Positions 1 through 11,470 of a DNA stretch of 64,000 bases are shown here, one piece after another. A program made the position numbers and the translations under genes. The DNA is from Ailurus styani (taxonomy: Eukaryota; Chordata; Mammalia; Carnivora; Ailuridae). The stretch is taken from contig LNAC01000102.1 of NCBI GenBank assembly GCA_002007465.1, positions 1,231,703-1,295,702 on the forward strand, in the 5' to 3' direction. Position 1 is the stretch's first letter, and every line of letters begins with the position of its first letter. The notes under the pieces are model-generated. The model made no database searches, was not told the DNA's origin, and saw nothing but the letters and a program-made list of their open reading frames with translations.

Positions 1-952
1 TAACTTGATAAAATTTGATACACTATCAGTTATGTTGAGAGCTAAAAGGAAAACTTGCAACAGTATCTGCATAAATTAGCAGCTAAATTAAAAGTTATAT
101 TTTCACATCAAGCAAAAGTCTAAAGTTTAGTTTACTAAAAATAATTAAGAAATTATTTTAAATTTTTTAATAGTTTTACTTTTCCTGGAAAATAACACTT
201 TTGAGTGATTTCTGAAAAAAAAATCAGCTACATTGCTATCATTATTATGCATTTATATGTATTGCTAGGATTTGACCATTCTCTGGAATTTAGTTTCTTT
301 TGGCTTTTTTTTCTTTTAACAACTCTCTCTTTTAATATATGAGTTTCTAAGTTTATGTAATTTTTTTTCCATTTAAAGATGGACTGTCACGCTTTCTATA
401 TCCTAACTAGAACAGAATGTCATTTGTTTTAATTTTTCCATTTTGATAAAGGGAAAAATCAATATTATACAGGGATTTTATATGTTTGATTTAAACCTTT
501 AAGAAAGGAAGGGCATGTCAGCATCTGAAATGAAGATTACTTCTCCACTCTAAAGACACTGACACACTAGGTTATGTATTCTGAAAGGGGTTTCAGTACA
601 GGGAAGTAGCGAAAATGAAATTCTTAGAAATAGGCTGCAGTGCTAATTCTTAGATTTTCTTAGATTGTGGAACAAGAGCTCTTCAAATCCTTCCTGAGTA
701 AAGTCAATTGATCCTCACCTTGTAACTAAATTTTCTCATGGTTTCCTTATACGGTCAAAAGCAAACATGAAGCCTCATTAGAGTTCTGTTTTCCATGGTC
801 TAGCAAGAGATATTAGTCAAAATACTGTAAAACACCAGATTAACTTAAAGATCTAGAGAGGGGTTCTAGTAAATGGAAGAGATGGATGGGATTTAAGGAG
901 TTTCTTAAAAAAGTGTGCACAGATATTTGGGTAGCTAAAGAGAGGCTGAGAT
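1..952. other. Upstream intergenic DNA, nothing recognised
   Basis: This stretch is A+T-rich and has no long open frame. I recognise no repeat, RNA gene or conserved motif in it. It may hold diverged repeats that cannot be identified by eye. Confidence 0.5.
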
Positions 953-957
953 GCTAG

Positions 958-1461
958 TGTACTAGTTTTCTATTGCTGCTATAACAAATTATCAATGTGG
1001 CCTAAGGCAACAAACATTTATTGTCTTACAGTTCCATAGGCCAGAAGTCCAACATGTCTCACTGGGTTAAGATTAAGGTGTTGGCTGGGCTGTGTTCTTC
1101 TCTGGAGGCTCAAGGGAAGAATCTGTTCTCCTGTTTTCCAGCTTCTAAAGGCCATCTGCATTCCTTGGCTCATGGTCCCCTTTCTTTTCCAACCTCAGAA
1201 GTGGTGGGTTGAGTCTTCTTCACATGGAACCTCACTGACACTGCTTCTGTGGTCACATCTGCCTTCTGACCATAGCCAGAAAAAGTTCTCTGCTTTTAGG
1301 AATCCATGTGATTATATTGGGCCCACCTGGAGCATCAAGGATAATCTCCCCATCTCAGGGTCCTTACTGCAAAGTCATTTTTCCATTTTTACATATTCAC
1401 AGGAATATCCTGGGAATTAGGATGTGGATATCTTTGAGGGACCATTATTCTGCCTGCCATA
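958..1461 (-). repeat. MaLR solo LTR (MLT1-like), antisense
   Basis: The left edge reads 'tgtactagttttctattgct', followed by the reverse complement of the MLT1 3' end: 'gctataacaaatta', then 'caacaaacatttattgtctt', which holds the LTR AATAAA signal in reverse. The body continues with 'tctggaggctcaaggg' and 'gggcccacc'. An exact 5-bp duplication, gctag, flanks it at 953-957 and 1462-1466, as expected for ERVL/MaLR integration. There is no internal coding region, so this is a solo LTR. The exact MLT1 subfamily is not resolved. Confidence 0.8.
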
Positions 1462-1486
1462 GCTAGTTAAACCTCCATATCTATTT

Positions 1487-1850
1487 CCTTCTTCTTCAAA
1501 AGTAGAACTTCCATGTTATTTACTGGAATCAGGGAACATCACTGCTCAGAAGGAAGACCATGTTTCCCAGCTTCCTTTAATATGTTTGATGTGACTAAAT
1601 TCTACCGTGGGATATAAGTGGAAGTGCTGTATGCAGCTTCTGGAAGTTGACTTAAAGAAAGAGAGCATTTCTTTCTTTCTCTTTTATCCTTCCTGCTGGC
1701 CAAAATGTACACATGAGGAATAAAGTTGGATCAGTCATATTGGCAGATGACAAAGAAGCTATAAAATGAGAATAACAGAATGATGAGATAGGAGACTGCA
1801 TCCCAGTTGGTCATGAAGCTACCATATAAACCCTGCGATTTTATTACTTT
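1487..1850. repeat. Possible old interspersed repeat, family not assigned
   Basis: The text resembles a common ancient mammalian repeat: an 'aagtggaagtgctg' block, a 'ccttcctgctggccaaaatgt' block and a run of 'gatga' and 'ggag' words. It is too diverged for me to name. The two SINEs that follow are inserted at its right side. Confidence 0.3.
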
Positions 1851-1854
1851 TTAT

Positions 1855-2049
1855 TTTTTTAAAGATTTACTTATTTGAGAGCAAGAGAGAGAAAGTTGGG
1901 GGAGGGGGAGACAGACAGAGAGAGTCCCAAGCAGACTCTAGGCCAGGGCATACAGCCTGTTTTGGGGTTCGATCCCACAGCCCTGAGATTATGACCTGAC
2001 CCAAAACCAAGAGTCAGACATTCAACTGACTGAGCCACTTAGGCACCCC
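1855..2049 (-). repeat. CAN SINE (SINEC), antisense, first of a double insertion
   Basis: Read on the minus strand, it starts with the tRNA-like head (rc of 'actgagccacttaggcacccc') and ends in an A-rich tail, seen here as 'tttatttttttaaagatt'. It is fairly diverged. The flanking target copies are 'cctgcgatttta' on the left and 'cctgtgatttta' on the right. The right copy was then used again by the next SINE. Confidence 0.9.
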
Positions 2050-2067
2050 TCAATCCTGTGATTTTAG

Positions 2068-2252
2068 ATTTTTTTGTTTTTTATTTGACACAGAGAGAGA
2101 GATCACAAGTAGGCAGAGAGGCAGGCAGAAAGAGGAGGAAGCAGGCTCCCCACTGAGCAGAGAGCCCAATATGGAGCTTAATCCCAGGACCCTGAAACCA
2201 TGACCTGAGCCAAAGGCAGAGGCTTTACCGCACTGAGCCACTCAGGCACCCA
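2068..2252 (-). repeat. CAN SINE, antisense, second of a double insertion
   Basis: It has the rc SINE pattern: poly-T, 'tttgacacagagagagagat', 'cacaagtaggcagagaggca', then the rc of the B-box region and the head 'gagccactcaggcaccc'. It is flanked by 'ctgtgatttta' on both sides, the same target word that flanks the neighbouring SINE. Confidence 0.93.
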
Positions 2253-2500
2253 ACTCTGTGATTTTAATGTGAAGGAAAAATTAACTTCCATCTTCCCAAC
2301 TTCTGTTATTAGGGGATTTTGATGCTCAAGTGTATTCCTATCAAATATATTGGGTGCAGTGACATTGACCATCCAAAGTACAGAAAACGAGATAAATAGA
2401 TAAGGAATGAGAAATGGCGACTTGGGATTTCTCCAGGCTTTGGCCAACTAGAGAAAGGAAAGTCATGGATTTGGCCATAGGAAACAGAACAAGAACAAAA

Positions 2501-2528
2501 AAAACCAACCAACCAACCAACCAACCAA
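2501..2528. repeat. (CCAA)n microsatellite
   Basis: A run of about six ccaa units is followed by an A-run. I see no flanking SINE head. Confidence 0.85.
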
Positions 2529-2696
2529 AAAACCTCACAAAGACGGTGTAATGGAGGTGTAAGTTTCAAACATAGCAGCCTTTTCACTGTGACAACCTCT
2601 GTTCTTTGTTTTTCCCTGTAAACTTGGAAAGAGTCAAATTTTAATTTTAAAAGTTAAAACCTTATCAGTTTTCCCTGGGGGGAAGAAAAGGACCCA

Positions 2697-2904
2697 AAAA
2701 TCTCAGTGGCTTAAAATAACAAAAGCTTATTTCTCATTCACTCCACATGTTCCCTGCAGGTCAGCAGGGAGCACTGCTCATTTCAATATCTCAGGGACCC
2801 AGTCAGCGAGAAGCTCATCCTACTGTATGTATGCCTCTTTGTTCACCACAGCAGGAAGAAGAGCGAGTATGGTGAATCATACACTGACTTTCGAAAATGG
2901 CCCT
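2697..2904. repeat. LTR-like interspersed repeat, part 1 (split by L1)
   Basis: The signature 'tctcagtggcttaaaataac' followed by 'aaagcttatttctcattcac' and 'aggtcagcagggagca' is shared with a widespread old mammalian repeat whose name I cannot assign with certainty. It stops at the L1 and resumes at 3364 in register. Confidence 0.55.
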
Positions 2905-3362
2905 CAGCATAGCACACTATTAACAGTAGCCAGGAGGTAAAAGCAACCCAAATGCCCATAGGCACCTGAATGAACAAACGAAATGTAGGGTACTCACACG
3001 ATGGAATATTATTCAGCCTTAAAAAGGAAGAAAATCCTGTCACGTGCTTTAACATAGATGAACCTTCAGGACATTATGTTAATAAAATAGGCAGCCCACA
3101 ATACAAATACTCAAGATTCATTCCATTTATACTAGGTACCTACAGTAGTAAAATTTATACAGAAGGTACAATGGTGGTCACAGGGTGAGGGGAAGGGAGG
3201 TAAAAAGGGAAGTTGTTGTTTAATGGGTACGCGGTTTCAGTTTTGCAAAATGAAAACGTTCTGGGTTTCATAAGTACATTCATGGGAATATGCTTAACAC
3301 TTAAAAGTGGTTACAATGGTAAATTTTAGGTTATGTGGTTTTTACCCCAGTTAGAAAAAAAA
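2905..3362 (+). mobile_element. L1 (L1M-type) 3' end, sense
   Basis: The order of words matches an L1 3' end: 'gtagccaggaggtaaaagca', 'caacccaaatgcccatag', 'gatggaatattattcagcct', 'atggtggtcacagggtgagg', then 'aatgggtacgcggtttcag', ending in an A-run at 3355-3362. It is 5'-truncated, with no coding capacity except a degraded ORF2 tail. It sits inside an older repeat. Confidence 0.85.
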
Positions 3363-3363
3363 A

Positions 3364-3522
3364 TGGTGTTCAGGAAAGATAAGCATCACTTATCTTCATA
3401 TTTAATTAGCCAAAGTGAGTCCCATAGCCAGGCCTAACTTTAAAAGTGGGAGGAGGAGAAGAAGAAGCCCATTAGAAGTAAAGCTGATGAACAGTACTGA
3501 TTATTACCATAGTCTTCTCTTC
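3364..3522. repeat. LTR-like interspersed repeat, part 2
   Basis: This continues the element interrupted at 2904, with 'ttagccaaagtgagtcccat' and 'agccaggcctaactttaaaa'. These words follow directly after the part-1 words in uninterrupted copies of the family as I know it. It ends near 'cagtactgattattaccata'. Confidence 0.5.
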
Positions 3523-3729
3523 TGGGCATGAAATATTTCTTTCACCCTCCTTCCTGCAAACAAAATGCATTTACTCAATCACTTTCGAGCGAAGAGGACT
3601 CGAAAGTCCCAGGGATGATATCAAGATCAAAGACCAGGGTCTCTGGGTCATGCGTGGTATTCTTCATGTCAGAGAATACTATCCTCACAACAGGTCCATG
3701 TACATCTCCTCTTGATCCAGAGACCTGCC

Positions 3730-3764
<35 letters not shown>

Positions 3765-4974
3765 ACAGGATGACTTTAATAAATGCTTTGATAAAATAAT
3801 CCTTTAATAGAAATAGGAAGAATGGGAAACACACGGCAGTCACTGGCCTGTTATAATTCTGATACTAGACTGAGCAGAAGTTTTAGGCCTCCTGCCCCAA
3901 AGGTGAGGTATTTTCCTGAATAGGCTTCATGTACATTTCCTAGGAGGAGCTCCCCTGTGTATTCATCTCCATGGTCCTTAGAAAAGACTAGGAGGCTCCC
4001 TCCATAGAGCCTTTGGGAGGCTCCTCTTTTACTATTATTCTTCTTGACCTTATCTGAAGTAGGCAGTGGAGAATATATTATTAGCCTTAGAGATTGAGCA
4101 GTTTTCTCAGCATACTTCTCATCCAAGGGTCCAAGGGCCACTTTAAGTCTCAAACAGCCACAGTGGCATTTAATCCAGTTGGCGCCTCCAGTGAAACTGT
4201 CTTCCAAACTTAAACTTGTTTAACTTCTTACCTACTCCCATGTTTCCTTTCTAGACATATGACTTTGTCATATTTCTGTGCTCTCTTGTACCAATGCCTG
4301 TCTCCCTCCTCTTCTTCCTCTCTGTCTCTATCTCTCTCTACCCCTCTTTCTCTCTTTCCTTTCCTCGCTCCTTCCTTCCCTTCCTAACTGTAGGTTGCTT
4401 GAGCCTAGCAGTGAAACAACTTTTGCCCTGAACCATTTTATGTTATTTCGAGCCATTTGGTCCAACTGAAAGGGATTTCAGGCCAGCACACCCTAATCCA
4501 TGCTCAGTGATTTGATCCTTGCTACAAAGCTGAGTTTTAATAGTTCCTTGTGACTCCTTGTGAAAAGTATCAATTTTATCCTTTACTGTTTGGGTTGAGA
4601 ACCAGTTGTATTTGAATTCCTGAATTGGTAGACTCTCTAGTCTTTTCTATTTATCGTTGCAAACTGACCAATTCTTCTCCAAACATATCTCTTGTAATAT
4701 TGTGCCAAATGCAGTTGATAGCAGCCAATTAAATGGTAATATTAATTGTTTTCAAGCTCTTCCCTAAAGTTAGGTATGCCTTTTACTTTCCAATTTACTG
4801 CAGGCAACACTTTTTCCAAATGTTTCACCACCAGAAAATCCATTCTTCCAGTCTTCAGCAATAGTTTCTTTGATTCTCTCTGACCAGTCGTTAAGACAAT
4901 GCCACATATTTTAGGGTTTATTCTTAAAACAGTACCCCAAGCTCTTAGGTTCTAAGTTCTATGTCATTTTGGAA
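3523..4974. other. Upstream intergenic DNA; (GGAGCA)n and CT-rich tracts
   Basis: No gene is visible. A hexanucleotide repeat, ggagca, runs about six units at 3731-3768. A CT-rich low-complexity tract lies at about 4281-4386. A minus-strand open frame at 3851-4207 has no recognisable domain and I take it as chance. Confidence 0.55.
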
Positions 4975-5240
4975 TAAGACAGATAATCCTGTGATAACAA
5001 ATTTCCCACAAATATCAACAGCTTAAATAAAATGTTTATTTTCACTTGTATCCCATATCCATTGGAGGGGATTTCAAAGGGTTCAGTGGTCAGTCAGGGA
5101 CACACATACAGTCTGCATCTCCCCATCGGTGTCCATAATCATAGATTCAGATGGAAGAGAGGGTGCCCCTTAAAGCTGGAAATATCCTGTAAACAACACT
5201 AATAGGAGCTCTATAGCTCTGAGTTCGGGTGCAGGGAACA
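4975..5240. repeat. Probable LTR-like repeat, same general type as 2697-3522
   Basis: It contains 'ataaaatgtttattttcact' near its left end and 'ggaaatatcctgtaaacaac' followed by 'actaata' at its right end. These are the same kind of terminal words as the split element at 2697-3522. Its boundaries are approximate. Confidence 0.4.
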
Positions 5241-5561
5241 GAACCTATTGTATTTAATTTAAGGAGGAAGAGGTACATTCAAGGAGTCAATGGCTTATGG
5301 ACAGCTAGGACTAAGAAAACAGACTCCACATTTAACTTTCAGAAAACTCCCAAAGTCGCACTCCAGAACCAGCTCATAGAAGGAGCTCTGCTTCTTCGGA
5401 AGTCAGGACTCCACTAGCGTTAAGACTCCATGAGAATAAAAGTACTTTCTGAATCCGGAAGCCACCATTGTTCCAGTTCCAGACCATGGCACACCTGCTA
5501 TAGTCTATGTCTGCAGAGTGGATGAGGGGAGTCCTGCCTAGCAAAGCCCACAAAGCTGGTG

Positions 5562-5593
5562 CTCTGCTGATCATCAGCTCTGCTGATCATCAG
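5562..5593. repeat. Tandem 16-bp duplication with palindromic core
   Basis: The unit ctctgctgatcatcag occurs twice without a gap (5562-5577 and 5578-5593) and contains the palindrome TGATCA. A second short tandem, 'gcagacata' x2, lies just downstream near 5628-5646. Confidence 0.85.
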
Positions 5594-6079
5594 CTCTGTT
5601 GACGTTATTGCAGGAAAACAGAAAGCAGCAGACATAGCAGACATAGCCTCGTGTGGCCTCCTCCTAAACTCCACTTTCTAAATTTCATGCTGGTGCTTCT
5701 AATTGGCCAACTCAAAATCACACCCAGAACCCGAGCTGCAGTAGGTTCTGGGATGTGGTTTTTAGATTCAAGCATCGACAGACAGTACAAGGAGGCATAC
5801 CACAGCAAAGATGGAGTTGAGCAGCAAGCCAACATGTCCATCCCTTAACACGTGGCAGTAGGCCACAATTTAGGGCAGCACATTTTACAGCGACAATAAA
5901 ACTTGTTTATCATGTTTACCTGTGCCTATTTTAAAGTAATTTTAAGACTCAACATTTATAATCAGGCCCTTAGGGATTCAGGAAAAGTTAAAATTTTTCT
6001 ATGTTCTAGTTTATAATCGATGGGGGAACATAATATACTTTTTTCTGTATTAATAAACATTTTATTGATTTATTTTTAT

Positions 6080-6212
6080 TTAGTTTATTTTTAAATTTAA
6101 ATTCAATTAATTAGCATATAATATATTATTTATTTCAGGGGTAGAGGTCTATGATGCATTAGTCTTATATAATACTCAGTGCTCATTACAACACTAACAT
6201 ACTTTCTTCAAA
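6080..6212 (-). mobile_element. Carnivore L1 3'-end fragment, antisense
   Basis: 'tttatttttaaatttaaatt', 'caattaattagcatataata' and later 'actcagtgctcattacaac' match the reverse complement of the carnivore L1 3'UTR. It is a very short 5'-truncated copy. Confidence 0.65.
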
Positions 6213-6304
6213 CAAAATATGTTAAGTACTATGCTGCAGGCATACGTGCATTCCTATAGTTTATTATCTCCAGTTTTCACACCAATTCTATGAGCTGGTG
6301 TACT

Positions 6305-6705
6305 CTTTAGGGATTATATTCAACTGCATGTCACAGGCACCCACATACCACGGCTTGAACAAGCAGGTGCTTATTTTCCATGCATTAAAAGTAGTGGAAT
6401 GTTACAATCCAGGGCCAGTACAGAGACCTGTATCCCTGTCTTTCTCTTTCATCCTCGACTTATGCCTCTCATCCTCTTGGACATAAGATAAATGTTATAC
6501 TTCTAGACATCATTACCAACTTCCGGGATGTAAGAAGGGGGAAGAACAAAGGCAGAAGGCAGCTGAGGGGCCAGGTCTGCCCCTGACCTGTTATAGGTGT
6601 TGTTGACACTATGACTCTGTGATGTCTGCACACATCTCATTCACCAAAACAGTGTCACATAGCGACCTCTCTCTGCTGGGGAAGTGGAGAACTAAAGTCT
6701 TTGTT
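6305..6705. repeat. Probable LTR-like interspersed repeat
   Basis: Words in order are 'ggcttgaacaagcaggtgct', 'tattttccatgcat', 'aatccagggccagtacagag', 'aagggggaagaacaaaggca' and 'cagtgtcacatagcgacctc'. This order resembles an old LTR-class repeat that I cannot name. The small open frame at 6298-6486 lies in it and is not a gene. Confidence 0.45.
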
Positions 6706-6814
6706 TTGCTTTGACCAAGTTTATTGCCAAAAATCAGAATTCTATCCATAAGTCTGAATACTAGTATGACTATTAGGTTGGTAACTAGCAGTGTCTGCCT
6801 TGGATCAACATCAT

Positions 6815-6950
6815 TATTGTCATTTTACAGCAACCAATCTTTGAAGATTTCAAAGAGGTAAAGTAATGGGATCACAGCTCAATGACTTGGGATTTGAACT
6901 CAAGCCATATGGCTCCAGATTCAGGGCTTTGTGATGAGCATTCATTTAAA
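6815..6950 (+). repeat. MIR fragment
   Basis: 'attttacagcaaccaatctt' followed by 'ggtaaagtaatgggatcaca' and 'gatttgaactcaagcc' keeps the MIR order: 'cattttacag', then 'aggtcacacagc', then 'ggatttgaacccag'. Confidence 0.6.
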
Positions 6951-8558
6951 AAACAGTTAAAACTTCATAAAAGTTTTGATATATCCTATATTTAAGAAGT
7001 AAATTGGATTATTCAGAAAGAAAATTTTTTAAAAATTCGTTAAAGTTTCCAAAGACCAGAAGTGGGAGTAGGAATGAGAAAGGGGGAAAGGATGAGATTT
7101 TCTGTGGGAATAACACAATTCCATGATTCAAAAAAAGCAACCAGAACAACTCTGTGTAAAAGCAATCTTAAAGATTATGGCACTTGTCAAGCTAGTGTTC
7201 CATTGCTGGGTCAAAACGTACTGCTTCGAGAATATGAGTTACTAACCAGGCTAACCTGAAAAATCTTCTCCAATTGCCAATCGGTGTTTTCCAGAATGAT
7301 TCATTTGACTTTCATTTCCCTAAGCCTGGATTTTGTTTCTTTGTTTTCACTGAGGAAAGAAAATGGTTCAGTTTGCCCTGAAAGACAGGGCCACTGTGCA
7401 CAGAGATGGGAATGGGGCAATTGGATGTTTCTTGCAAGATCCCAAGGATTCTGAAATTTGAAGAAATATAGAAGACATTAGAAATGGGAAGCCAAGATTG
7501 CCATCTTAGAAGGCAGGGTGCAGTCCTGTCTGAGAGTGTACTGGCAATGGCTGTAATCTACAAGAATGCATAACTCGGTCTAAGAGATCTGCAACAACCC
7601 CTGATCAGTTTCTGGCACTTTGCAGCTGATGGCTTTTCCCCTACGGGAATGAGTGGTGTCCTTACTTTGCTGCGTCCTCACCATGAAGCCTCAGGAGTCC
7701 CTTCCCTTAACTTTGACCTTCTTGAACACGGCTGGCTCTTGGCACCAGACACACTCCCAATTGGGCAGAAAGGGATGGCTGAACAAATGGAGCCCAATCC
7801 CTGGTTCTAGCTACTGAGCATGGCTAATTCATCCCCAAATAGTCATTCGGGAGCCACAAAGAGCAAATTAATTACACTCCGATGAGTTTAAGCAGCAGCA
7901 AGAAAAAGAAGGAGAGGTAAATAACACAAACATTGAACCTGAAAAGGACTGGGGGTGGGAAAACTGTGTAGAACATACCTAGGGTAAAGAATCTACACAC
8001 AGATTAAATTTGATTGAAAGCTGGGAAAAACAACAAGTTGGTTCCTGTTAGAAGATCACAGAATGTCCTGGCCCCTTGCTGTTAATGCAATTACAAGGTA
8101 TGCTTGTACAATTGATGAGATAATAAAACATTGCAAGGGTGTGGTCTGTGGAGCTTTGGGCAGGGATGTGGGGCCAGGGAATTTAATCTTGTCGGGGGCT
8201 CGAAGAGCTGCCTAGAGCATTGCCAGGAAAGATGGGAGGAGGTATTATTCTAGGGATCTCAAAGTGTACAGTTTTTAATGACCCTTCAGCCTCCTTGCAA
8301 GTAGAGGGAGAAGAATGCCAAGTAAGCATGTAGTGCCAAGCAGAGCTGGAACCGAGGAGAGACGGAGCACAAGCACAAGGGGAGGTCCATGGTGGGGAAG
8401 TTTCATCCGCAGAATTAGACTCCTTCTCTGGAAGTGTGGTAAGTAGAAAGCAGGCTTTTATATCATCTGAACCTAAATGCTGGCATTCAGCAAATAGTTG
8501 TTGAGAACTAAGGCCTAGCCTAAAATTCTCAAATTCTAATATAAGAATCGCAGGAGAA
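6951..8558. other. Upstream intergenic DNA, nothing recognised
   Basis: I see no repeat family, coding exon or RNA gene. A 130-codon minus-strand open frame at 8183-8575 has no recognisable domain. Its first codons run into the SINE at 8559, so I treat it as chance. Confidence 0.45.
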
Positions 8559-8770
8559 GGCCGCCTGGGTGGCACAGTCAGTTAACTGTCTGACTCTTGG
8601 TTTCGGCTCAAGTCATGATCTCAGGGTGGGGAGGGAAGCCCCATGTTGGGCTCTGCGCTCAGCACAGAATCTGCTTGAGATTCTATCTCCCTCTCCCTCT
8701 GCCCCTCCCACTTGTGTGCACACATTCTCTCTCACTCTGTCTCACACATACATACATACATACATACATA
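8559..8770 (+). repeat. CAN SINE, sense, with (CATA)n tail
   Basis: It has the head 'ggccgcctgggtggcacagt', a CT-rich middle, and a tail expanded to about six cata units. The target duplication is 'agaatcgcaggagaa' on the left and 'agaatcataggagaa' on the right. Confidence 0.92.
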
Positions 8771-11079
8771 AGAGAATCATAGGAGAAACTTGTTTGAAGT
8801 GCAGGTTCCCAGGTCCAGTCATTAAAAATTTTGACTCAGTAAGTTGGGCTTGGGGTGTAGGAACCTGCAACAGACAGCTCCTATGATTTGGGGTTGGTGG
8901 CTCTTAGACCTGGTTACTTTGTAAAAACTAAACATGGTCTCTACAAAAGTTAGCATTCAGCAAACTAGAGATTTGACTAATAAAAATACAAACAAAATAC
9001 AGTATTCCTCTGCCACCTCTTGCCAGTTGTTTTTGATGTTTTGTTAGACTCCCAAAATCATTCGCCTCTGGAATTCTTTGGCCAATTTGCTGAAGAACAA
9101 TTTATTCCAGAATTACAGAGTTATCAGAAGCAACAATAGATTTTAGATATTAATTCTCCAGCAATTTGCCATTAATTAAAGCAAAACCCTGCCTGTGCCT
9201 GCCTGAAAGAGGGAAGAAAGGACATATCAAGAGGGAAATTATCATTTCCCTTCAAAACTTCCTTTCAAGATCTGAAGATTAAGCACCCTTCCTCAGAGGC
9301 AGAAATTGCTGGAACCCCAAAGATCCACAAGATTCATTAGGGCTGTGAAGTAGATTTAAAGTTTCACCAGTACCTATCCTAAAAATACATTTCAAGTCAC
9401 AACCTAGAATACTCACACATGCCTGCACACACATGCGTGCATGTGTGCACAACTGTGTATGTACATGTGTGGTGTGTGTTTATGTGGGAATGTATGTAAA
9501 ATGGAAACATTTTAGAAAACACTACTTACCTTTACCATGTGAAATGCACCCTGACATTTTCCATGCTCTGCACTTTCTTTTCTTCTCCCTTCTCCTTCTT
9601 CCTCTTCCTTAATGATAGTCGTGATACTACCAATGGGTTTGGCCCACTGTTTTGAAAAATGCTGTGGTAGGTATAAGATTCCAACTGTTCTGAGTAGGAA
9701 AGAAGGGAAGAGGAATTGGAATTGGAAAAGAAGTCTGTTCCCTAATTTTACTTTCTTTCTCAGGCAGTAACTCCCTTCATTTGTCCATTGTCTATCTTGG
9801 CTAAGATAGTCTCCACATCTTGTAGAGAAGACTTTACTGGCTTAGAGGCTGATGTTTTGAAGCAAGTGAAACACTCCCCAGAATATACTGATAAACAAAT
9901 GAGTCTTCTTACCAGGTTGACCTTGCCTCCTCGTCTTGCATGAGGCATGCTCATCTCTGCTCACATATCTTTATCTCCTAACCTGGAATTCAAGCTACCC
10001 ACTAAATCATTCTCTTTGCCTACTCCTCTTTCCTCCACAGACCTGTGCTTATTTTCTCAGACCTTAAAGCTACTGAAGGTGCAGGGAGAACCCTCCATTC
10101 TGGAGTGTTCTGCTCAGGCAGGTGCAATCCACTTCAAAGAAAAGAGAATTGATGCTGTTATTCATTTCAAAACTAATCTTTTATTTTTATCACTTGTAAA
10201 TGAACTAAGAGGCTCAAATGACCGAAGGTTCCCACAATCAACTTTCTTCATCCAACTAGCAAATTTCATTTTCATTGCTAGTTTATTATGTGCAATAAAA
10301 ACATTCACAATTTTGTTTGCTGTTGACTGCTCAGCTTTGAAAAATATAAACTTAAGAAGCCAAATTGTGAGCCACTTATCATCAGAGAGGGAAAAATTCA
10401 CCCTAGACTACCTTTGTTGTGAAACATTTTGATCTCCATAAAGAAAAAAAATTTCAACCTTGATTACAAGTGCTACCCAGCATCCTTCCTACACACATCT
10501 TATTAAAAATGTTTTCACTGGCTTTTTTTTTTAACCACCAAGCATTTTGCAAATGAACTCTTTTCCAAGACAACTCCATTATAAATATTATTTTTATGGT
10601 AAAATTATTAACCTCAAAGTTTTTATCCAATTCTCAAGCAAAGAAGTGGTTTTATCTGAGTTATTTTGAGTATATTGTGATCCACTGAATGCCTGAAAGC
10701 AAGAAATCTATCTGAGACAAATCTGTCAAAAGGACCAATTTGAAAAAGATCTCATATTGGGGCAATATGAGCATAAAAATAGTAATAATGGCAATAGGTT
10801 GAAGCATACCACATATATAAAAATCCATGCGTTCCTAAAGATATTACAAAAAGAAAGTCATTGACCACCTCTGGAGTTTGCTAGGATGTCGATTCATTAT
10901 TTTGAAAATGAATAAAGAAAAAAAGCCAAGCATTAAATTTAACTACTTGATGATATTATTTAATGCATATTTGCAGCCTCTGCATGACCAAAGTGGACTT
11001 AGTCATGTTTGTGGTGTGAACTTTTGCCTTTAATAGAATTATGAAATGAAGCTTGCCTAATTTTGCTTTTCCTATAATG
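8771..11079. other. Upstream intergenic DNA with a purine-pyrimidine alternating tract
   Basis: No gene is visible. The open frame at 9947-10432 (161 codons) has no recognisable domain and I do not call it. A perfectly alternating purine-pyrimidine run lies at 9424-9451. The rest is A+T-rich unique-looking sequence. Confidence 0.45.
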
Positions 11080-11458
11080 TCTTAAAAATGAAATTATTCA
11101 GTATGGTCTTTTGTATTTGACTTCCTTCATGTGGCATCTTGTTTTTGGCATTCATTCATGTAGGAACATTTTGTTCCTTTTTATTTCTGAGGATTATTCT
11201 ATTGTATATGGTTACCACAGTTTGCTTACCCATTCACTAGTGCTTTTCCTGTATCTGCTGAAATGATCATATTGGCTTTTTACTTTATTCTGTTAACATA
11301 GTGAATTACACTGGTTGGTTTTCAGATGTTAAACCAACTTTGAATTCCTAGGATAAACCTCACTGGCCATGATGTCTTATCCTTTTAAATGTTGCTGGGT
11401 TTGATGTACTAAAATTTTGTTCAAGATTTTTGTGTCTGTGTTTATAAAGGATATTGGT
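11080..11458 (-). mobile_element. L1 fragments, antisense (3' end then ORF2)
   Basis: About 11090-11250 matches an L1 3'UTR in reverse ('ggattattctattgtatatg' and 'cttacccattcac'). From about 11260 the text matches ORF2 in reverse: 'tgttaacatagtgaattaca', 'aaaccaactttgaattccta', 'ggataaacctcactgg'. The missing part between them implies a deletion or two separate insertions. No intact frame remains. Confidence 0.75.
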
Positions 11459-11470
11459 CCATAGCTCTCT

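Noticed and set aside
958..1461. Possible complete endogenous retrovirus
   Set aside because: Only a solo LTR is present. No internal gene sequence flanks it.
3528..3773. Open frame ending in an Ala-Gly repeat
   Set aside because: The Ala-Gly part is a translated ggagca microsatellite.
8183..8575. 130-codon minus-strand open frame
   Set aside because: It starts inside a SINE and has no recognisable domain.
9947..10432. 161-codon + strand open frame
   Set aside because: There is no recognisable domain. The sequence is A+T-rich without promoter or splice support.
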